Assembly: GCA_003530935.1 (NCBI GenBank)
Contig: DPEO01000024.1
Location: 7,504 to 15,953, forward strand
Direction: 5' to 3'
Length of the DNA stretch: 8,450 bases
Source: Desulfomicrobiaceae bacterium
GTDB taxonomy: Bacteria > Desulfobacterota > Desulfovibrionia > Desulfovibrionales > Desulfomicrobiaceae
Under the pieces are notes generated by a model that was given only the letters and a program-made list of their open reading frames with translations, was not told the origin of the DNA and did not search any database. This document shows, in pieces, positions 4,453 to 8,450 of the stretch (position 1 is its first letter; the number at the start of each line of letters is the position of its first letter). Both the position numbers and the translations under genes were made by a program.

Positions 4453-7235
4453 GCCGGGCGTGCTGCGTTCTCAGGTCGCAAAAAGCGCCCGGTGATGGAT
4501 GCGGGGGTGGCGGCCAGCTCTTCGGGCGTACCCTGGGCGATGATGCGGCCGCCGTTTTCCCCGCCTCCGGGGCCGAGGTCGATGACGTGGTCCGCGGCGG
4601 CCACCACGTCCAGGTTGTGTTCGATGACGATGACCGAGGCCCCGCGGTCCACCAGGGTCTGGAGCACGGCGATGAGTTTGCCCACCTCATGGATGTGCAG
4701 CCCCGTGGTGGGCTCATCGAGGATGTACAGGGTGCCGGGGAGGCTGCGTTTGCCCAGCTCCCGGGAGAGCTTGATGCGCTGGGCCTCGCCGCCGGAGAGG
4801 GTGGTGGCCGATTGTCCAAGGCGCAGGTACTCCAGGCCCACTTCCTCCAGAATCCCCAATTTGCGGGTGAGCGCGCTGTGGCCGGTGAAGAACTCCTTGG
4901 CCTCGGCCACGCTCATCTCGAGCACCTCGGCGATGGATTTCCCCCGGTAGAGGACGTCCAGGGTCTCGCGGTTGTAGCGTTTGCCGCCGCAGACCTCGCA
5001 GGTGACGAAGATGTCCGGGAGAAAATGCATCTCCACCCGGATCTGTCCGTCGCCCTGGCAGGCCTCGCAGCGGCCGCCGCGCACGTTGAAGCTGAAGCGT
5101 CCCGGGGCGTAGCCGCGTTTTCTGGCTTCTTTGGTGCCGGCGAACAGGGCGCGGATATCGTCAAAGACCTTGGTGTAGGTGGCGGGGTTGGAGCGGGGGG
5201 TGCGGCCGATGGGGGTTTGATCGATGATGACCAGCCGCTCCACGGCCTCGGCTCCCTCCATGCCGCCGATATGTCCTGGGGAGTCCACCTTCAGGCCGGA
5301 GCGCAGCGCCAGGTGCTTGGCGAGGGAGTCGATCACCAGCGAACTCTTGCCGGACCCGGATACCCCGGTGACGCACACCAGGTTGCCGAGGGGAAAAGCG
5401 CAGTCGATGCCTTGGAGATTGTTGGTGGTCACCTGCCGCAAGGTGATCTGTCCTGTAGGGCGGCGGCGTGTGGTGGGCCGGGGGATGGTGAGCTCGCCGC
5501 GCAGGTACTTGCCGGTGAGGGTCGCCGCCTCGGCCACCAGCGCCTGGGGCGGGCCAGCGAAGACGATCTCTCCGCCCAAAAGGCCGGAGCCCGGCCCGAG
5601 CTCGATGACGTGGTCGGCGGCGCGGATGGTGGCTTCGTCGTGCTCCACCACCAATACGGTGTTGCCTCGGTTCTGGAGACTGCGCAGGGTGGCGATAAGG
5701 CGTTCGTTGTCGCGGGGATGCAGCCCGATGCTCGGCTCATCGAGCACGTAGGTCACTCCCACCAGGCCGGAGCCCAGTTGTCCGGCCAGGCGGATGCGCT
5801 GCGCCTCGCCCCCGGAAAGGGTGCTCATGGAGCGCGACAGGGTGAGGTAGTCGAGGCCCACGGCGGCGAGAAATCCCAGGCGGTGGCGCAGTTCTTTCAC
5901 CAGGGGCTCGGCGATGGGCTGCTTGCCTGGAGCGGGTTCGTAGGCGTCGAGCCAGGTACGGGCGCGCTCCACGGGCAGGCAGCAGAAGTCGAAGATGGAG
6001 AGGCGATTCACGAGCACGGCCAGGGCCTCGGGGCGGAGGCGGGCGCCGTTGCATGCCGGGCAGGTGGTGCTTTGCCGAAAGCGGGAGAGTTCGTCACGCC
6101 AGATGCCCCCCAAACGGTGTCCGCGTTCGAGCAGGGGCACCAGTCCGGGCCAGCTGGTTTGGGCATGGCCGTGGAAAAGGGCCTGCCACGCCTCTGGACT
6201 GAGCTGGGAAAGGGGGGTGTGGAGGGTAAATCCCAGGGCGCGGCCGAGGCGTTCCAAATCGGGACGGATGCGGGAGAGGGCCTTGGGATGCCGCCAGGGG
6301 AGCAGGGCGCCGTCGGCGATACTCATGCCAGTATTGGGAGCCATCAGCCGCGGGTCGTAGAATTCGATGCTGCCGATGCCGCCGCAGCGCGGGCAGGCCC
6401 CTTGGGGGCTGTTGAAGGAAAAAAGCTGCGGGCTGAGGGAGGGCAGGCTCACCGCGCAGCGGGGACACACGGCGGTGGCGGAAAAGAGGATGTCTTCGCC
6501 TGCCGCGCCGTCGGGGCCCACCGGCTGCACCGCCAGCCGGCCCTCGCCCAGGCGCAGGGCCAGCTCCACCGAGTCCGCCAGGCGGCGGCGCAGATCCGGC
6601 CGCAGCACCAGTCGGTCCACCACTGCGTGGATGGTGTGTTTGTGGGTCTTGGAGAGCTCGGGCAAGGGGTCGAGGCCCAGGATCTCGCCGTCTACCCGCA
6701 CCCGGGCGAATCCTTGGCTCTTGAGCTTGCGCAGCAGATCGGCGTGGGTGCCTTTTTTGTGTTCCACCAATGGGGCGAGCAGGAGAAAGCGGGTGCCTTC
6801 AGGGAGGGCGAGGATGCTGTCCACCATCTGGTCGCTGGTCTGGGCGGTGATGGGGGCGTGGCATTGCGGACAATGGGGGATGCCCAGGCGGGCCCAGAAG
6901 ACGCGCAGAAAGTCGTAGACCTCGGTCACGGTCCCCACCGTGGAGCGGGGATTGCGCGACACCGTGGCCTGCTCCAGGGAGATGGCCGGGGTGAGCCCTT
7001 CGATGCCGTCCACGTCGGGTTTGTCCATCTGGGGCAGGAATTGGCGGGCATAGGTGGAGAGCGACTCCACGTAGCGGCGTTGGCCTTCGGCGTAGACGAT
7101 GTCGAAGGCCAGCGTGCTCTTGCCCGAGCCCGACGGCCCGCAAACCACGGTGAGCTGGTCGCGGGGGATGTCGAGGTCGATGTTCTTGAGGTTGTGTTGG
7201 CGGGCGCCGCGGATCTGGATGCAGGCAGTATTCAT
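4449..7235 (-). CDS. uvrA: Excinuclease ABC subunit A (UvrA)
   Basis: Damage-recognition ATPase of nucleotide excision repair; a UvrA dimer loads UvrB at bulky lesions, after which UvrC cuts. The 928 residues are close to the family norm (about 940). Two ABC ATPase halves are complete. Walker A motifs are GPSGSGKS (33-40) and GVSGSGKS (624-631), and signatures LSGGEAQRI are at 473-481 and 813-821. Walker B/Q regions are VLDEPSIGLHPRD (498 on) and ILDEPTTGLH (839 on), with switch histidines H532 and H873. Zinc-binding cysteines are present as C257/C260 with C281/C284, and C723/C726 with C746/C749. A further pair, C122/C125, probably joins C392/C395. The family N-terminus (IRGARQHNLKNI) forces the ATG at 7235. 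No Shine-Dalgarno precedes it, and an in-frame TGA lies two codons upstream. It follows the glycosyltransferase by 63 bp and converges on hldD. Confidence 0.97.
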   Translation of the reverse strand: MNTACIQIRGARQHNLKNIDLDIPRDQLTVVCGPSGSGKSTLAFDIVYAEGQRRYVESLSTYARQFLPQMDKPDVDGIEGLTPAISLEQATVSRNPRSTVGTVTEVYDFLRVFWARLGIPHCPQCHAPITAQTSDQMVDSILALPEGTRFLLLAPLVEHKKGTHADLLRKLKSQGFARVRVDGEILGLDPLPELSKTHKHTIHAVVDRLVLRPDLRRRLADSVELALRLGEGRLAVQPVGPDGAAGEDILFSATAVCPRCAVSLPSLSPQLFSFNSPQGACPRCGGIGSIEFYDPRLMAPNTGMSIADGALLPWRHPKALSRIRPDLERLGRALGFTLHTPLSQLSPEAWQALFHGHAQTSWPGLVPLLERGHRLGGIWRDELSRFRQSTTCPACNGARLRPEALAVLVNRLSIFDFCCLPVERARTWLDAYEPAPGKQPIAEPLVKELRHRLGFLAAVGLDYLTLSRSMSTLSGGEAQRIRLAGQLGSGLVGVTYVLDEPSIGLHPRDNERLIATLRSLQNRGNTVLVVEHDEATIRAADHVIELGPGSGLLGGEIVFAGPPQALVAEAATLTGKYLRGELTIPRPTTRRRPTGQITLRQVTTNNLQGIDCAFPLGNLVCVTGVSGSGKSSLVIDSLAKHLALRSGLKVDSPGHIGGMEGAEAVERLVIIDQTPIGRTPRSNPATYTKVFDDIRALFAGTKEARKRGYAPGRFSFNVRGGRCEACQGDGQIRVEMHFLPDIFVTCEVCGGKRYNRETLDVLYRGKSIAEVLEMSVAEAKEFFTGHSALTRKLGILEEVGLEYLRLGQSATTLSGGEAQRIKLSRELGKRSLPGTLYILDEPTTGLHIHEVGKLIAVLQTLVDRGASVIVIEHNLDVVAAADHVIDLGPGGGENGGRIIAQGTPEELAATPASITGRFLRPENAARPA

Positions 7236-7238
7236 ACG

Positions 7239-7277
7239 TCAATGGGTTGGGGTTGCGGGACTGCATCCATTAGGCAT
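7239..7277 (-). other. Possible 12-codon upstream ORF before uvrA
   Basis: On the minus strand an ATG at 7277-7275 opens a 12-codon frame (MPNGCSPATPTH) ending in TGA at 7241-7239, 3 nt before the uvrA ATG and in the same frame. It has a well-placed GGAGG, which uvrA lacks. A second overlapping 12-codon frame (ATG at 7270-7268) ends in a TGA that overlaps the uvrA ATG as ATGA, but it lies 15 nt from the GGAGG. Either could deliver ribosomes to uvrA by coupled re-initiation. Chance occurrence cannot be excluded. Confidence 0.3.
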
Positions 7278-7285
7278 CGTCCGCG

Positions 7286-7290
7286 CCTCC
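7286..7290 (-). promoter_or_regulatory. Shine-Dalgarno-like GGAGG in the uvrA leader
   Basis: GGAGG on the minus strand lies 8 nt before the mini-ORF ATG at 7277 but 50 nt before the uvrA ATG. It is the only good ribosome site in the gap between the glycosyltransferase stop and uvrA. Confidence 0.4.
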
Positions 7291-7298
7291 GGCAAGGG

Positions 7299-8450
7299 CT
7301 AAGGGTGGGTGGTCGCTTCCAGCAGGGCGGCGAGACGCTGGGTGTAGGTGTGGTGGGCGAGGATGTGCGCCTGCCAGGCAGCGGCAAGATCGCGCCGTTC
7401 GCATTCATGCTTGAGGAAGTATTGGGTGCGGCAGACGGCTTGATCGGGGGTGGCGAAAGTCACCGGCGCGGTGAGTTCCCGGGGAAAGAGGCGCAGCCCT
7501 GGCGTTGCGTCGGAGAGGAGGAATCCGCCGCAGGCCCAGACATCGAAGTGGCGCTGGGTGAGCCCCTGGGGAAGGAGAAGACTCGTCAGGTTTAAGGTGA
7601 CGGCCGCCTGGGCATAGGTGTCGGCCAGGGGGCCATAGTAGTCCACGGGCGGGAGGATGTGGGCGTGAGGGAGCAGCTCTTGCCAGGCGGCATCGCCCAC
7701 GACGGTGAGAGGGAGCGCTTGGGCCAGGGCCGTCAGCACGCTGGCCCGCCATTGACGCGAGGCTTCGTCCGCCCCGTGGCCCACGGCGCGGATGGCATGT
7801 CCGGGCCAAGGCCGGGGACGGCTGCAGCGTTCCCACCACCAGGAAAGGTCCGGGGCACGGCTCCAGCGCGCCAGCCGCCGGGCGCGTTGACAGAGCGCGG
7901 CAGGCGGATGGGCGGCGGCGAAAAATGCCTCGGAGCCGGGAAAGCGGGTGCGGCCCACGAAGAGCGCTGCCAGGGAGGGCGGCGCCGCACGCGGGGCAAA
8001 GACTCGGGGGCAGGTGGCCAAAGGCAGGAAGAATGCCTGGCCGCCCATCTCGCGCAGCGGGCGGACAAACCAAGGGTCCGTGACCGCCAGGGGAAGGTTC
8101 CGCCAGGCGCGGGTCTTGACCTTGGCGAGGAGATGAAACGGGTTGTCCACGCACCAGACCACCACCGGGACCTGGGCTGTCTGAAGGATGGCCTGGTTTT
8201 CTCCCCATGGGTCGAGGCCGTGGAAATTGATGGAGAGCACCAGGCGGGGCCGCTCGGCCCCAAGGAGGGCGCGCAGCCTTGGGGCGGGGATTTCTGCGGG
8301 AAGCAGGCGGGGGGTAAGACCCAGGGCGTGGGCCGCAGTGGCCAGCTCGTGGCGCACCAGTCCGTTGTCAGGGCCGGGAAGCCAGATGGTGTCCGCGGGT
8401 GGGGCGCAGGAGAAGCGGCGCAACCGGGCCAGCACTGGCTGCCAAAAGGA
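7299..8450 (-). CDS. DUF3880/CgeB-like glycosyltransferase, probably 5'-partial
   Basis: Likely cytoplasmic GT-B type glycosyltransferase acting on cell-surface or protein glycans; donor and acceptor are unknown. Residues are counted from the internal GTG at 8435. The N-terminal half shows a DUF3880-like pattern: RPRLVLSINFHGLDPWGEN (62-80), then VVVWCVDNPFHLL (91-103) and TDPWFVRPLREMG (119-131). The C-terminal part, about 271-309, matches the Glyco_trans_1_2 pattern, with YAQAAVTLNLTS, GLTQRHFDVWACGGFLLSD and an Asp where RxFE usually has Glu. The frame stays open to the right edge, adding SFWQP before the GTG. That GTG has no Shine-Dalgarno, so the true start is probably beyond the window. 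The TAG stop is at 7301-7299, 63 bp before uvrA on the same strand, so the two may be cotranscribed. No membrane segment or signal peptide is evident. Confidence 0.72.
   Translation of the reverse strand, partial: SFWQPVLARLRRFSCAPPADTIWLPGPDNGLVRHELATAAHALGLTPRLLPAEIPAPRLRALLGAERPRLVLSINFHGLDPWGENQAILQTAQVPVVVWCVDNPFHLLAKVKTRAWRNLPLAVTDPWFVRPLREMGGQAFFLPLATCPRVFAPRAAPPSLAALFVGRTRFPGSEAFFAAAHPPAALCQRARRLARWSRAPDLSWWWERCSRPRPWPGHAIRAVGHGADEASRQWRASVLTALAQALPLTVVGDAAWQELLPHAHILPPVDYYGPLADTYAQAAVTLNLTSLLLPQGLTQRHFDVWACGGFLLSDATPGLRLFPRELTAPVTFATPDQAVCRTQYFLKHECERRDLAAAWQAHILAHHTYTQRLAALLEATTHP

Noticed and set aside
4326..7595. Very long open frame (about 1,089 codons) on the plus strand, antisense to uvrA
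   Set aside because: UvrA on the other strand is unambiguous and full length. The antisense translation is low-complexity, rich in Gly, Ala, Gln, Glu and His, with no domain motifs, as expected from third-position GC bias suppressing stop codons.

Overview
This is a GC-rich, gene-dense bacterial chromosome segment holding eight protein-coding genes. No RNA genes, insertion sequences, CRISPR arrays or phage genes were seen. The gene content (anaerobic-type cobalamin synthesis, heptose-containing LPS, a HisH/HisF pair) indicates a Gram-negative, LPS-producing bacterium. The HisF and HldD sequences look most like those I know from sulfate-reducing Desulfovibrionales. That placement rests on recalled family resemblance, not on a search, and is tentative.

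Layout. (1) 1-576 (+): the C-terminal glutaminase part of cobyric acid synthase CobQ, running in from the left edge. (2) 554-1964 (-): hisH then hisF, overlapping by 11 bp. Together they form imidazole glycerol phosphate synthase. The 3' end of hisF overlaps the 3' end of cobQ by 23 bp. (3) 1965-2193: a 229-bp divergent control region with candidate promoters in both directions and a potentially structured leader on the + side. (4) 2194-4452 (+): a short cation-diffusion-facilitator-type transporter, a TspO/MBR tryptophan-rich membrane protein, and HldD, which makes the heptose precursor of LPS core. A potential multi-stem RNA structure lies between the transporter and tspO. (5) 4449-7235 (-): a full-length uvrA, converging on hldD so that both stop codons lie in one CTAG. 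(6) 7299 to the right edge (-): a DUF3880/CgeB-like glycosyltransferase upstream of uvrA on the same strand, probably incomplete at its 5' end.

How the genes relate. HisH supplies ammonia to HisF, so those two form one enzyme. The transporter and TspO are adjacent small membrane proteins lying between housekeeping genes. Metal and tetrapyrrole handling is a possible common theme, with cobQ nearby, but this is only inference. HldD and the glycosyltransferase could both serve cell-surface glycans, though they are separated by uvrA on opposite strands. UvrA is a stand-alone DNA repair gene.

Most of the window is ordinary. I did not find a convincing previously undescribed system. The points most worth checking are the uvrA start (no Shine-Dalgarno, preceded by a tiny ORF with a good one), the potential RNA structures flanking the transporter gene, and the two overlapping convergent gene ends.
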